Shown: positions 1-8,815, counted from the stretch's first letter. The stretch is 64,000 nt of DNA from Glycomyces sambucus (GCF_900102815.1 NZ_FNGF01000001.1:1-64000), one strand, 5' to 3'. The notes: a model not told the origin generated them from the sequence alone. Numbers and translations: made by a program.

Positions 1-468
1 GGGGAGTTCGGTGCGGCGTGCTCGGCGGTCCCGGCCGACGGGGAGGGCTCCTTCACCGGCATGGCCGACGACCCGGTCGCCACCGCCGCGTCCAACAACC
101 CGGTCCTGTCCACGCTCGTCACCGCGGTGGGCGAGGCCGACCTGGTCGACACGCTCAACACCGCCGAGGACATCACCGTCTTCGCGCCCACCAACGACGC
201 CTTCGCCAAGATCCCCGAGGCCGACCTCAACGCCGTCCTCGCCGACCAGGAGACGCTCACCAGCATCCTCACCTACCACGTCGTGCCCGGCCAGCTCGCG
301 CCCGACGCGCTCGCGGGCGAGCACACCACGCTTCAGGGCACGAGCCTGAGCGTCGAGGGTTCGGGCGAGGAGTTCACCGTCAACGGCGAGGCCGCCGTGG
401 TCTGCGGCAACGTCCAGACCGCCAACGCGACCGTGTACATCATCGACACCGTCCTCATGCCCGCCTAG
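1..468 (+). CDS. Fasciclin-domain secreted protein, 5' end outside the window
   Basis: The reading frame is open from base 1, so only the last 155 residues are seen; the ATG at base 61 is internal. One complete fasciclin (FAS1) domain is visible, with the typical H1 segment (ITVFAPTNDAF) and the YHVV block before a C-terminal hydrophobic strand. The FGAAC residues just before the domain match the usual lead-in of actinobacterial secreted fasciclin proteins such as MPT70/MPT83. A signal peptide or lipobox would lie upstream and cannot be checked. FAS1 proteins act outside the cell in adhesion or envelope functions. Its position next to a SigK/RskA pair matches mycobacteria, where MPT70/MPT83 belong to the SigK regulon. 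Family assignment is firm; regulation by the neighbouring sigma factor is inferred. Confidence 0.88.
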   Translation, partial: GEFGAACSAVPADGEGSFTGMADDPVATAASNNPVLSTLVTAVGEADLVDTLNTAEDITVFAPTNDAFAKIPEADLNAVLADQETLTSILTYHVVPGQLAPDALAGEHTTLQGTSLSVEGSGEEFTVNGEAAVVCGNVQTANATVYIIDTVLMPA

Positions 469-495
469 CACACTCGCACCGCACCAGGGGCGCCT

Positions 496-525
496 CGGTT
501 CCCGGCCGGTCTCGGCCGGGAACCG
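496..525 (+). terminator. Perfect 13-bp hairpin after the fasciclin gene
   Basis: The arms 496-508 and 513-525 are perfectly complementary with a 4-base loop and begin 28 bases after the stop codon. There is no U-tract, as is common for terminators in high-GC actinomycetes. Confidence 0.7.
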
Positions 526-661
526 TTCCATCGGGCGTCCCGGTGCGGTGACCTACTCGCGCGCACTCGAGCAGACGGGCGGGGCTCCCGTGTCCGACAC
601 GGCACGGGAACGGCTTGACACGGCCGGCCCCGTCGAACGACTACACAATGCCATCGTCTGT

Positions 662-733
662 GTCCGGGCCGGTGGGCCCGGACGCGAGCAGCGGCGGGAG
701 AGCGCCGGCCAGAAGCCGTTCTGGCCGGCGCTC
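662..733. other. Two further hairpins in a gene-free stretch
   Basis: The stretch between the fasciclin gene and the next gene (469-865) has no convincing coding frame. It holds one hairpin at 662-683 (9-bp arms, 4-base loop) and a second at 700-733 (15-bp perfect arms, loop GCCG). The second would end transcripts entering from either side, since the genes converge here. Three strong hairpins in 240 bases is more than one terminator needs. Confidence 0.5.
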
Positions 734-865
734 CTTCGTGTCCAGGTTCGGCACGGACGCGCGGCGATTCCCTCCGCACAGTGCTGTCCGAGCACGGTCG
801 CCCCAAGGAGCCCGCGGGCCCTGAAGGATCGGTGGGCAGGCTCGCGTGAAGGAGCTCAAGTCGCC

Positions 866-1612
866 TCAGGGTGCGTCCGGGACGCCGATCGGGACGTGCG
901 CGACCGCCGGTCGGGTCGGGGCGTTCGACCCGCCCGCCGGTTCCTGGGTGAGGGCAATGGCGGTGGCGTCGGCGAGGTCGTCGACGACGAGGGTCGCCGA
1001 AGTCTCGCCGGGGTGCATGATGCCCGCCGAGACCGGGCCGTCGGGCTCGAGCAGCCAGACCTGGTAGGCGCGGTCCTCACCGATCGCAGGAAGCTCCGCA
1101 ACGGTGATGACGGCCTGGTCGAGTTCGATCGAGGCGGTGACGGTGACCGTGCCGCCGTTCGCGCCGGTCGCGGAGGCGACGGTGGCGTCCGGGGCGTCGA
1201 TGACAGCGCTGACCTGGGCGTCGGGCCCGTCAGGAGTGAGCTGCGACCAGGTCAAGGCCGCACCGGCGAGGGTGATGGCGAGACCGAGTGCGGCCGCGGC
1301 CAGCGTCGAGACCACGCGCGGCGCCCGTGTGAGGCGCGCGCTCGCGACCGGGGGCACGGGGTCCGGTGCAGCGTCGCGGGGCGGAGGTGTGTCCTGCACG
1401 GTCCGCCGGGCCGCGGCGAGGACCCGTTTGCGCAGGCGCGGGGGCGGTTCGGTCGCGGCGGTGTCGGCGAGGCGGGCAACGGCTTCCAGCAGCGCGCCCG
1501 CCTCCTCGGCGCAGGAGGGGAAGTCGGCGAGGTGCGCCTCGACCAGGGCCCGCTCGCGGGCGTCGACCGCATCGACGGCCCAGGCGCCGATCAAGGAGTG
1601 CGCCTCGCTCAT
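866..1612 (-). CDS. rskA: RskA-like anti-sigma factor (first copy)
   Basis: A 248-residue membrane anti-sigma factor predicted to hold the adjacent ECF sigma factor inactive. The N-terminal cytoplasmic part (residues 1-75) matches the RskA anti-sigma domain; one membrane helix lies at about 108-130; the rest is the extracytoplasmic RskA domain with the VWLLEPDGPVSAG block. The ATG at 1612 is chosen because GGAGGG sits 5 bases upstream and the protein then starts exactly like its paralogue at 2479. The zinc motif HxxxCxxC is incomplete: His and the second Cys are present, but the first Cys position is Phe. It is transcribed away from sigK and has its own SigK-like promoter. Zinc-free anti-sigma domains of this group can still bind sigma, so loss of function is not implied. 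Confidence 0.85.
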   Translation of the reverse strand: MSEAHSLIGAWAVDAVDARERALVEAHLADFPSCAEEAGALLEAVARLADTAATEPPPRLRKRVLAAARRTVQDTPPPRDAAPDPVPPVASARLTRAPRVVSTLAAAALGLAITLAGAALTWSQLTPDGPDAQVSAVIDAPDATVASATGANGGTVTVTASIELDQAVITVAELPAIGEDRAYQVWLLEPDGPVSAGIMHPGETSATLVVDDLADATAIALTQEPAGGSNAPTRPAVAHVPIGVPDAP

Positions 1613-1737
1613 CGGGTCCCTCCGGCGGGCCCCGCCGGGCGCCCAGCGCGAGCAGCGGCCGGCTGCGAGTGCCCGCATGCCGCGGTCCGGTGTGCGGTCA
1701 TCATCCCACCCCTTGTCGCTGAACGCCTGTACCCAGG

Positions 1738-1764
1738 ATTCGAGACCGGGGCCCGCCCGGATGG
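1738..1764 (-). promoter_or_regulatory. Candidate SigK-type promoter for the divergent anti-sigma gene
   Basis: On the minus strand CCATCC (1759-1764) is followed 15 bases later by TCGAAT (1738-1743). The published mycobacterial SigK consensus is CCATCC then CCGAAT with a 16-17 base spacer, so this differs by one base and slightly in spacing. It points at the gene starting at 1612. Confidence 0.5.
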
Positions 1765-1800
1765 GTGCGCCACCCGATCGGCTCGATCGCGATCCGGCAC

Positions 1801-1827
1801 CCGTCCGCGGCCGCATCGGCTCCGAAT
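1801..1827 (+). promoter_or_regulatory. Candidate SigK-type promoter for sigK itself
   Basis: CCGTCC (1801-1806), a 15-base spacer, then CCGAAT (1822-1827). This is one mismatch from the mycobacterial SigK consensus and has the same spacer as the opposing promoter at 1738-1764. It lies 37 bases before the sigK start, consistent with autoregulation. Confidence 0.5.
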
Positions 1828-1864
1828 CGGTTCGGACTGGACCGATCGATCACGGGGAGCGTTG

Positions 1865-2482
1865 ATGTCCGAGCAGGGTGCCCACACCCATCGCAGGGAG
1901 AGCCGGCCGCAGTTGTCGGCGGTGTCGGGCATCGACCCCGACACCCCCGAGACCCTCCTGCACCGCACCGCCTTGGGCGATGAGGAGGCGTTCGCGATGC
2001 TGTACGACCGCTGCGCCCCGCGTGTGTACGGGCTGTGCCTGCGCATCGTCCGCGACCCCGCGCAGGCCGAGGAGGTCGCCCAGGAGGCCCTGGTCGAGGT
2101 GTGGCGCAACGCGACCCGCTTCGACGAATGCCGCGGCTCGGCCAGAGCCTGGATCACCACCATCGCCCACCGCAAAGCCGTCGACCGGGTCCGGTCGGCC
2201 CAGGCCGCCGGCGACCGCGAGCGCCGCGTCGCCACCGCGTCGGTGGAGATCGAGTACGACCAGGTCGCCGAGGCCGCCGAAGGCCGCCTTGAGCACCGCC
2301 AGGTCCGGCGCTGTCTGAAGACGCTCACCGAGCTGCAGCGGCAGGCCGTCACGCTCGCCTACTACGGGGGCCACACCTACGGCCAGGTCGCGACGTTGCT
2401 CGACACCGCCGTGCCGACGGTGAAGTCCCGCATCAGAGACGGCCTGCTGAAACTGCGCGACTGCCTGGAGGTGGCCCGATGA
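1865..2482 (+). CDS. sigK: ECF RNA polymerase sigma factor, SigK-like
   Basis: A 205-residue extracytoplasmic-function sigma factor. Region 2 (about residues 30-100) has DEEAFAMLYDRCAPRVYGLCLRI and the AEEVAQEALVEVWRNA helix; region 4 (about 140-200) has LTELQRQAVTLAYYGGHTYGQVA and ends TVKSRIRDGLLKLRDCL. The ATG at 1865 follows GGGGAG at 5 bases. Its stop overlaps the next start (ATGA), so the second anti-sigma factor is translationally coupled. In mycobacteria SigK drives fasciclin-domain antigens, and the same arrangement is seen here. Assignment to the SigK group rests on gene context plus promoter-like sites; membership in a neighbouring ECF group is possible. Confidence 0.85.
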   Translation: MSEQGAHTHRRESRPQLSAVSGIDPDTPETLLHRTALGDEEAFAMLYDRCAPRVYGLCLRIVRDPAQAEEVAQEALVEVWRNATRFDECRGSARAWITTIAHRKAVDRVRSAQAAGDRERRVATASVEIEYDQVAEAAEGRLEHRQVRRCLKTLTELQRQAVTLAYYGGHTYGQVATLLDTAVPTVKSRIRDGLLKLRDCLEVAR

Positions 2483-3248
2483 GCACCGACGAGCACGCCC
2501 TCATCGGCGCCTGGGCCCTCGACGCCGTCGACGCCGCTGAGCGTGAGCGCATCGAGGACCACTTCGAATCGTGCGCCTCGTGCGCGCAGGAGGCCGAGGA
2601 GCTTCGTGAAGCCGCCGCGCGCTTGGCCGACGTGACCCTCGCCGACCCGCCGATGCGCCTGCGCGGCAGCGTCCTCACCGAGATCCGCCACACCCGCCAA
2701 GCAGCTCCCGCTTCCCGCGCCGCCGAGCCCGACCGGCGCTCCCGTCGCACGGCGCGCCGCAACGACGCTCTTTCCTCACCGCACCGCCGGGCGCGGCACG
2801 GCCGCTGGCGGCTGGCGTCGGGCGCGGCCGCACTCGCGGTCGCAGCCGCCTTCGCCGGCGTGATCGCGACCTGGTCGATCATGTCGGGCACGGCCCCCCA
2901 CCGAGCCCGATCCGATCGCGGCCGTCCTGGCCGCTGCCGACGCCGAGGTCGCCTCCACCGACGCCCAGGGCGGCGGCACCGTCACCGTCATCGCCTCGGC
3001 CGAACGCGATCAAGCGGTGGTCGTGGTCGCGGGCCTGCCCGACACCGGCAGACCGCGCGTACCAGGTGTGGACGGTCGAGGGCACGACACCGGTCTCAGC
3101 AGGCGTGATGAACCCAGGCGACTCCTCGGTGACCATGCTCATCGAGGACACGAGCGGCATCGAGGTCATCGCCGTGACCGAAGAACCCGCAGGCGGCTCC
3201 CAGACTCCGACGCTGCCCATGGTCGCCGACATCGCCCTCGACGCCTGA
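2479..3248 (+). pseudogene. RskA-like anti-sigma factor (second copy), two frameshifts
   Basis: The start overlaps the sigK stop by 4 bases. The first 137 residues match the paralogue at 866-1612 and keep a complete zinc motif (HFESCASC) and the membrane helix (about 115-135). At a run of six C (2894-2899) the frame must shift by one base to continue the RskA domain, and at about 3047-3048 (GG) it must shift once more; the third frame then reads the typical end (VWTVEGTTPVSAGV, EEPAGGSQTPTLP) to the stop at 3246-3248. Both events are single-base insertions. Either the gene is a recent pseudogene or the reads contain two errors. As written, translation gives a 209-residue protein with an unrelated arginine-rich tail. 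Confidence 0.8.
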
Positions 3249-3402
3249 CACCGCGGCACCGGTGGTGGGCGCCCCGCGCAGCCGGTGACCCGCCACCGCG
3301 CCTGCACAGCTGCGCGGGCCGAAGCCGCGTCGCCCGTGCTCCGCGGCGCTGCGCGGGGCCTTGCCAGGTCGGTCGAGCGTGCGGCGATCCTGTCGAGGCC
3401 GG

Positions 3403-5508
3403 TCAGGCTGCGATACCGCCAGTTGGCCGGTCCCAGGCGCGGTGTGCGGCGATCGCGTCGGCGAAGGCGTCGAGGAACGCGTCCGGCAGTTCGCCGCCGT
3501 CTGCGGCGGTGGTGACGACGCCGTGGTCCTCGACCGGCTCGGTCCCCTGTGCGACCTCGGCGTCGATGCGCGCGGTCTCCAGCAACTCGGCGCCGGTCCC
3601 GAAGGCCGCCAGCGCCTTCCCGTGCTTGTACGCCTCGGCTACGAAGTGGACCGCGCGCCCGTCGCGGCCGAGCGCGGCCACGCTGTCGGCACCTCCGGGG
3701 ACGGCGACGGCGTCGTACAGGACCGAGGCCATCGTGGGCAGGGCGCGGTCGACCTCGACGTCCTCGCCGGACGAGGACCTGACGGCCCCGTCGACGAGTC
3801 CGACGACCTCGGCCACCGCGCCGCGGCGGCGCAGGTCGGCGACGAGGCTGGTCAGCCCGGCGCCGTCGACGCCGTCGGCGGCGAGCACCGCGATCTTGCG
3901 GGTGGCGACGGTGCGCACGGGCGCGGTCAGCTGCGACAGGGCCGGTGAGGTGCGGCCGTGGTTGTCGGCGCCCTGGTCCGGCGCGGGTACGCCGACGCCT
4001 TCGGCGACGCGCTGTGCGAGTCCGAGGTCGATCCAGCGGAGCTGGTCGACCACGCGGGCGCGGATGTCCTTGTCGGTCACTTTGCCGAGCTCGAAGCGGA
4101 ACGCGGCGACGATGTGCTCGGCCTCGACCTCGCTCATGGAGTTCCAGAACAGGGTCGCCTGACTGTAGAAGTCCTTGAACGACTCCGAGCGCTCCCTGAT
4201 CTTGGCGCCCTCCACTTTCTCGGTGTAGTGGCGGTAGGAGCCTTCGGCGCCGGGCGCCGGGTCGTTCCCGGAGATCGTGTTCTTGTTGTAGGAGGTTCCG
4301 GAGGTGTGGACGCGGTGCTGGCCGTAGCCGTCGCGCTGGTCGTTGTGGACCTCGGCGACGGGCCGGTTCACCGGCAGGTGCGCGAAGTTCGGGCCGCCGA
4401 GGCGGATGAGCTGGGTGTCGAGGTAGGAGAAGTTGCGGGCCTGGAGCAGCGGGTCGTTGGTGAAGTCGATGCCGGGCACCACGTTCGCGGTGTGGAAGGC
4501 GATCTGCTCGGTCTCGGCGAAGAAGTTGTCGGGGTTGCGGTTCAGGACCAGCTTCCCGACCGGGCGCACGGGCACCTGCTCCTCGGGGATGAGCTTGGTG
4601 GCGTCCAGGAGGTCGAAGTCGAACGCGAACTCGTCCTCCTCGGGCACCAGCTGCACGCCCAGCTCCCATTCGGCATGGTCGCCGGCCTCGATCGCGTCCC
4701 ACAGGTCGCGCCGGTTGAAGTCGGGGTCGGCGCCGGAGACCTTCTGGGCCTCGTCCCAGACCAGGGAGTGCGTGCCGAGCGCGGGGGTCCAGTGGAACTT
4801 CACGAAGGTGCCGCGGCCGTTCGCGTCGACCAGCCGGAAGGTGTGGACGCCGAAGCCCTGCATCATCCGGTACGAGCGCGGCAGTGCCCGGTCAGACATG
4901 AGCCACATGATCGCGTGCAGCGTCTCGGGCTGGAGGGACACGAAGTCCCACAGGGTGTCGTGGGCGGAGGCGGCCTGCGGGATCTCGTTCCGCGGCTCGG
5001 GTTTGACCGCGTGCACGAAGTCGGGGAACTTGGCCCCGTCCTGGATGAAGAAGACCGGGAAGTTGTTGCCGACCAGGTCGTAGTTGCCCGCGCGGGTGTA
5101 GAACTTCACGGCGAATCCGCGCACGTCGCGGGGTGTGTCGGCCGAGCCGCGCGAGCCGGCCACGGTGGAGAAGCGCACGAACACCGGCGTGGTCTCGGCC
5201 GGGTCGGTCAAGAACGACGCGGTCGTGAACTCGGCGAGCCAGTCGTCGTAGGGCTGGAAGACGCCGTAGGCGCCGGCGCCGCGGGCGTGGACGACGCGTT
5301 CGGGGATGCGCTCGTGGTCGAAGTGGGTGATCTTCTCCCTGACGTGGAAGTCCTCCATCAGGGTCGGGCCGCGCCCGCCCGCCTTCAGCGAGTCGTCGGT
5401 GTGGTGGACGCGGACCCCCTGCTGCGTCGTCAGCGCCTCGCCGCCGTCGGCGATGCGGTCCTGGTCGAGTTGGAGGTCTTTGCGGTCGCGTGCGGACTCG
5501 TCGGTCAT
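3403..5508 (-). CDS. katE: Large-subunit monofunctional catalase (HPII type)
   Basis: A 701-residue clade-2 heme catalase that dismutates hydrogen peroxide. The core has the distal histidine in [12 protein letters not shown] (H74), the GNN block at 147-149 before PVFFIQDG, and the proximal heme tyrosine in RNFSYLDTQ (Y362). Residues from about 535 form the DJ-1/PfpI-like C-terminal domain that distinguishes large catalases from the 480-500-residue form. The ATG at 5508 has AAGGGGA upstream. It converges with the sigK operon and is divergent from the alcohol dehydrogenase. A SigB/SigF-type promoter lies 35-60 bases upstream, which fits a general-stress catalase. All key residues appear intact. 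Confidence 0.95.
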   Translation of the reverse strand: MTDESARDRKDLQLDQDRIADGGEALTTQQGVRVHHTDDSLKAGGRGPTLMEDFHVREKITHFDHERIPERVVHARGAGAYGVFQPYDDWLAEFTTASFLTDPAETTPVFVRFSTVAGSRGSADTPRDVRGFAVKFYTRAGNYDLVGNNFPVFFIQDGAKFPDFVHAVKPEPRNEIPQAASAHDTLWDFVSLQPETLHAIMWLMSDRALPRSYRMMQGFGVHTFRLVDANGRGTFVKFHWTPALGTHSLVWDEAQKVSGADPDFNRRDLWDAIEAGDHAEWELGVQLVPEEDEFAFDFDLLDATKLIPEEQVPVRPVGKLVLNRNPDNFFAETEQIAFHTANVVPGIDFTNDPLLQARNFSYLDTQLIRLGGPNFAHLPVNRPVAEVHNDQRDGYGQHRVHTSGTSYNKNTISGNDPAPGAEGSYRHYTEKVEGAKIRERSESFKDFYSQATLFWNSMSEVEAEHIVAAFRFELGKVTDKDIRARVVDQLRWIDLGLAQRVAEGVGVPAPDQGADNHGRTSPALSQLTAPVRTVATRKIAVLAADGVDGAGLTSLVADLRRRGAVAEVVGLVDGAVRSSSGEDVEVDRALPTMASVLYDAVAVPGGADSVAALGRDGRAVHFVAEAYKHGKALAAFGTGAELLETARIDAEVAQGTEPVEDHGVVTTAADGGELPDAFLDAFADAIAAHRAWDRPTGGIAA

Positions 5509-5542
5509 TGCGGTTCCCCTTCACGTGGTCTCGCGCAGCACC

Positions 5543-5567
5543 CTACCCACCGAAATCACTATCAAAC
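5543..5567 (-). promoter_or_regulatory. SigB/SigF-type promoter upstream of the catalase
   Basis: Read on the minus strand: GTTT (5564-5567), a 15-base spacer, then GGGTAG (5543-5548). This closely fits the actinobacterial SigB/SigF consensus (GTTT, about 15-17 bases, GGGTAT). A sigma factor of that family is encoded at 8975-9793. Confidence 0.65.
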
Positions 5568-5708
5568 GGTGAATGCTGCTCAAGAACGGTATTTCAGTCA
5601 GGGTCGCGCTACGCCCGGCGAATGAACGGCGGTGCCGCGGGTATTCGGCCGTGCCGGGCGAGGCCCCGGCGCGAACGGCAGCGAGCGATCAGAGCGTGAG
5701 GGGACGCG

Positions 5709-6926
5709 ATGAAGGCAGTGGTGTGGCACGGGGTCGGGGACATCCGGCTCGACGAGGTGCCCGATCCGAAGATCCAGGAGCCGACCGACGCGATCGTGCG
5801 GATCACCCGCAGCGCGATCTGCGGCACCGACCTGCACATGGTGCGCGGGACGCTCCCCGGCATGGTCGAGGGCACGATCCTGGGCCACGAGGCGGTCGGC
5901 GTCGTCGAGGAGGTCGGCGCCGCCGTCCGCGGCCTGCGGCCCGGCGACCGGGTCGTCATCCCCTCGACCGTGGGCTGCGGCACCTGCTCGTACTGCCGCG
6001 CCGGCTACTACGCCCAGTGCGACACCGCGAACCCGAACGGGCCAGCCGCGGGCACGTGCTTCTTCGGCGGCCCCGAGTCGACCGGGCCGGTCGACGGCCT
6101 CCAGGCCGAGTACGCGCGCGTGCCGTACGCGATGACCGGCCTGGTCCCCATCCCCGACGCCGTCACCGACGACCAGGCGATCCTGCTCTCGGACATCTTC
6201 CCCACCGCCTGGTTCGGCGCGAAGCTCGCCGAGGTGAGCCGCGGCGACACCGTCCTGGTGCTCGGCGCCGGAGTCGTGGGCCAGTTCGCGATCGCCTCGG
6301 CGAAACGGCAGGGCGCCGGGCGGATCCTCGTCGTGGACGGCATCGGCTCCCGCCTGGACAAGGCGCGCGAGCAGCACGCCGAGACGATCGACTTCAACGC
6401 CGAGGACCCCGTCGCGGCCGTCAAGGATCTGACCGGCGGCATCGGCGTCGACCGGGTCATCGAGGCCGTGGGCGTCGACGCCCAGCGGCCTGAGGCCGGG
6501 CCTGCCGCGGCGCAGGCCGCCGAGAAGGCAGAGCAGTTCGCGCAGGAGGTCCGCGCCGCCGCCCCAAGCGCCGAACCCGACGGGGACCTGTGGGTGCCGG
6601 GGGACGCACCGAGTCTCGCCCTCCAGTGGGCCGTCGAATCGGTCGCCAAGGCCGGGAGCATCGGCGTCATCGGCGTCTACCCGGCCGGGTTCAGCAGCTT
6701 CCCGATCGGCGACGCGATGAACAAGAACCTCACGGTCAAGATGGGGAACTGCAACCACCGCAGGTACATCCCCGACCTCCTCGACCTGGTCCACACCGGA
6801 ACGGTCGACCCGACCGCGTTCATCACGCGGCACGAGCCGCCCACGAGCGCGATCGCCGCCTACGAGTCCTTCGACCGCCGCGAGGACGGCTGGCTCAAGA
6901 CCGTCCTCGACGTCGCCGAGGGGTGA
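5709..6926 (+). CDS. Zinc-dependent alcohol/formaldehyde dehydrogenase family
   Basis: A 405-residue medium-chain dehydrogenase/reductase. Catalytic zinc ligands are C38 (ICGTDLH) and H60-E61; the structural zinc loop has four cysteines (C90, C93, C96, C104). The Rossmann motif VLGAGVVG follows at about 182-189. An insertion of about 40 residues around 260-300 and the C-terminal MGNCNHRRYIP block resemble the glutathione-independent formaldehyde dehydrogenase branch rather than short alcohol dehydrogenases. The ATG at 5709 has GAGGGGA upstream. It is divergent from the catalase, hinting at a stress or detoxification role, but the substrate cannot be told from sequence. Confidence 0.88.
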   Translation: MKAVVWHGVGDIRLDEVPDPKIQEPTDAIVRITRSAICGTDLHMVRGTLPGMVEGTILGHEAVGVVEEVGAAVRGLRPGDRVVIPSTVGCGTCSYCRAGYYAQCDTANPNGPAAGTCFFGGPESTGPVDGLQAEYARVPYAMTGLVPIPDAVTDDQAILLSDIFPTAWFGAKLAEVSRGDTVLVLGAGVVGQFAIASAKRQGAGRILVVDGIGSRLDKAREQHAETIDFNAEDPVAAVKDLTGGIGVDRVIEAVGVDAQRPEAGPAAAQAAEKAEQFAQEVRAAAPSAEPDGDLWVPGDAPSLALQWAVESVAKAGSIGVIGVYPAGFSSFPIGDAMNKNLTVKMGNCNHRRYIPDLLDLVHTGTVDPTAFITRHEPPTSAIAAYESFDRREDGWLKTVLDVAEG

Positions 6927-7138
6927 ACTCCGGTTCGCGCGGTTCTTGCAGGCTCTGCTTGCCGCCTCGGCCGGTGGGGAGGTCGGCGACGCGGGCGCCG
7001 GCTCGGAGCAGCGCCGCGGCACGAGCGGCGATGTCGCCGAGTCGGCTGATCGCGAATCCTTGACGCCGGCTCCGCTGCGCGCTTCGCACGTCAGGTCGGT
7101 GTCAGCGCCGTGTCAGCGGGCCGGACCACTCTTGCGGC

Positions 7139-8233
7139 ATGAGCAACCACACCACCACCACCGACACCACCCGCCCCGAGCTCCAGCAGGTCCTGCAGGA
7201 CATGGTCGACGCCGGCATCACCGGCGTGCAGCTGCGCGTCAGCGACGAGCACGGCGACTGGTACGGCACGGCCGGCACCGGCGAGCTCGACGGCACCGAG
7301 CCGCCCGCGCCCGGCGCGCACTTCCGCATCGGCAGCAACACCAAGACGTTCACTGCCGTCGCGGTCCTGGCGCTCGTCGCCGAAGGCCGGATCGGGCTCG
7401 ACGAACCCGTCGCGACCCACCTCCCGGCCTTCGGCTTCGACGAGCGCATCACGGTGCGCATGATCCTGCAGCACACCAGCGGCGTCTTCAACTTCACCGG
7501 CGAGTACTTCGAGGACGGCACCTTCAAGCCCGGCATCACCTGCCAGGGGCAGGCGTGGGTCGAGGCCCGCTTCGACGACCACACCCCCGAATCCCTCGTC
7601 GAACTCGCCCTCGCCAACGAGCCCCGCTTCGCCCCCGGCGAGGACTGGAGCTACTCCAACACCAACTACGTGATCGCCCGGCTCGTCGTCGAGGCCGTCA
7701 CCGGCCGCACCCTCGCCGAGGAGATCGAACGCACCGTCCTGGCGCCCCTGGGCCTGAAGGACACCGTGGTCCCGGGCTACTCCCCCGAGATCCCCTCGCC
7801 GCACCTGCACGCCTACTACCGGTACGAGGAGGACGGCCAGGAGCAGATCGTGGACGTCTCCCGCCAGAACCCGTCCTGGATCGCCACCGGCGGCGACATG
7901 ATCTCCACGAGCGCCGACCTCCAGACGTTCATCACCGGCCTGGTCGGCGGCAAGCTCCTGCCCGCCGACCTCACCGCCGAGATGTTCACTCCCGAGGCCA
8001 AGGTCGGGTACGGCCTGGGCGTGTTCGTCCAGGACACCGAGTACGGCAAGGTCATCACCCACAACGGCGGCATCACCGGCAACGCCGGGCTCATGTACTG
8101 CTCCGCCGACGGCACCCGGTCCTTCACCGCCGCGCTCAACTACGTCGACGACGCCGCCATGACCGCCAGCACCGCCTTCCAAGCGGGCCTGGCCGCGCTC
8201 CTCGGCGCCGTCTTCGCCAAGCCCTCGGCCTGA
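7139..8233 (+). CDS. Serine hydrolase, beta-lactamase / DD-carboxypeptidase family
   Basis: A 364-residue class C beta-lactamase-fold protein. The three active-site elements are present: SNTK (S66, K69), YSN (Y172-N174) and HNG (H308-G310). It resembles the D-alanyl-D-alanine carboxypeptidase / esterase group. The N-terminus (MSNHTTTTDTTRPELQ) shows no signal peptide, so as annotated it would be cytoplasmic, which favours an esterase or peptidase role over cell-wall work. The gap upstream (6927-7138) carries a direct repeat GTGTCAGCG at about 7099-7117 of unknown meaning. The substrate is unknown. Confidence 0.85.
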   Translation: MSNHTTTTDTTRPELQQVLQDMVDAGITGVQLRVSDEHGDWYGTAGTGELDGTEPPAPGAHFRIGSNTKTFTAVAVLALVAEGRIGLDEPVATHLPAFGFDERITVRMILQHTSGVFNFTGEYFEDGTFKPGITCQGQAWVEARFDDHTPESLVELALANEPRFAPGEDWSYSNTNYVIARLVVEAVTGRTLAEEIERTVLAPLGLKDTVVPGYSPEIPSPHLHAYYRYEEDGQEQIVDVSRQNPSWIATGGDMISTSADLQTFITGLVGGKLLPADLTAEMFTPEAKVGYGLGVFVQDTEYGKVITHNGGITGNAGLMYCSADGTRSFTAALNYVDDAAMTASTAFQAGLAALLGAVFAKPSA

Positions 8234-8242
8234 AAGCCGCGT

Positions 8243-8306
8243 CGCTTGAGCGCCTGACCGGCGAGCACGGCAGCGCCCGCAGTCCCGATATGGAGGCTGC
8301 GGGCGC
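8243..8306. repeat. Dispersed hairpin repeat, copy A
   Basis: The core is an inverted repeat (8272-8282 with 8297-8306) in a longer segment that also occurs at 13296-13355. It follows the serine hydrolase stop and faces the convergent iron-permease-like gene, so it can serve as a bidirectional terminator. Confidence 0.7.
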
Positions 8307-8392
8307 ACTTCTGCTTCTGCGCTCGGGGCCGAATGCCCTGGTGCGAGGTCAGTGGGAGCGGCGCAAGGCCGTGAAGCGGTCGCCGACGAGGT

Positions 8393-8815
8393 TCACGCGC
8401 TCTCGTCGTCTTCGAGCCCGACGGCCCGGCGCAGCTGCTTGCGGCAGTCATCCAGGTCGTGGGAGTCCGGGTCCTCCTTGGCGGTGTGCTGCATGAGATC
8501 GGCCAAGCCGTCGGCGAGCGCGTTGAGCTTGTGCTGCACGGCCGCATCGTTTCGCGACTCGGTGTTCTGCAGCAGCGCCACCATGAGGAACGTGATGATC
8601 GTGGTCGTCGTGTTGATGATCAGCTGCCACAGCTCCATCGGCAGCCAGATGATCGACGGCGCCCAGATCAGTACCAGTAGCAGGCAGAACAGGAAGAACG
8701 GCGCGCGAGCGGCGAGCTCGGACGCCTTGGTCGCGAACTTGTCGAACGGACTGGTGCGGCGCGAGATGTCCTCCGGCATCGTCGCCGCGTCGCCCTTGTG
8801 CTTCTTCTCGGTCAT
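8393..8815 (-). CDS. Low-affinity iron permease family membrane protein
   Basis: A 140-residue protein of the short bacterial Fet4-like family. Residues 20-35 hold FDKFATKASELAARAPFF, followed by two membrane helices (about 38-58 and 64-84) and the characteristic WQLIINTTTTIITFLMV and LLQNTESRN blocks. The C-terminal 50 residues are acidic and cytoplasmic. In bacteria this short family is membrane-bound but iron transport is not well proven. The gene ends opposite a shared hairpin and has no obvious operon partner. Confidence 0.8.
   Translation of the reverse strand: MTEKKHKGDAATMPEDISRRTSPFDKFATKASELAARAPFFLFCLLLVLIWAPSIIWLPMELWQLIINTTTTIITFLMVALLQNTESRNDAAVQHKLNALADGLADLMQHTAKEDPDSHDLDDCRKQLRRAVGLEDDESA

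Noticed and set aside
548-1864. Long open frame running from 548 into sigK
   Set aside because: It crosses hairpins, the divergent anti-sigma gene and the SigK promoters; only the part from ATG 1865 has family similarity and a ribosome site.
3268-3360. Terminator with arms GCCCCGCGCAG and CTGCGCGGGGC between the sigK operon and the catalase
   Set aside because: The loop would be about 70 bases, too long to call a terminator with confidence.
3958-5625. 555-codon frame opposite the catalase gene
   Set aside because: It is a shadow of the GC-rich catalase on the other strand, with valine/glycine/aspartate-heavy composition and no domain.
6895-7089. Minus-strand frame between the dehydrogenase and serine hydrolase genes
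   Set aside because: Only 64 codons, no ribosome site, and it overlaps the end of the dehydrogenase gene; weak protein-like look only.
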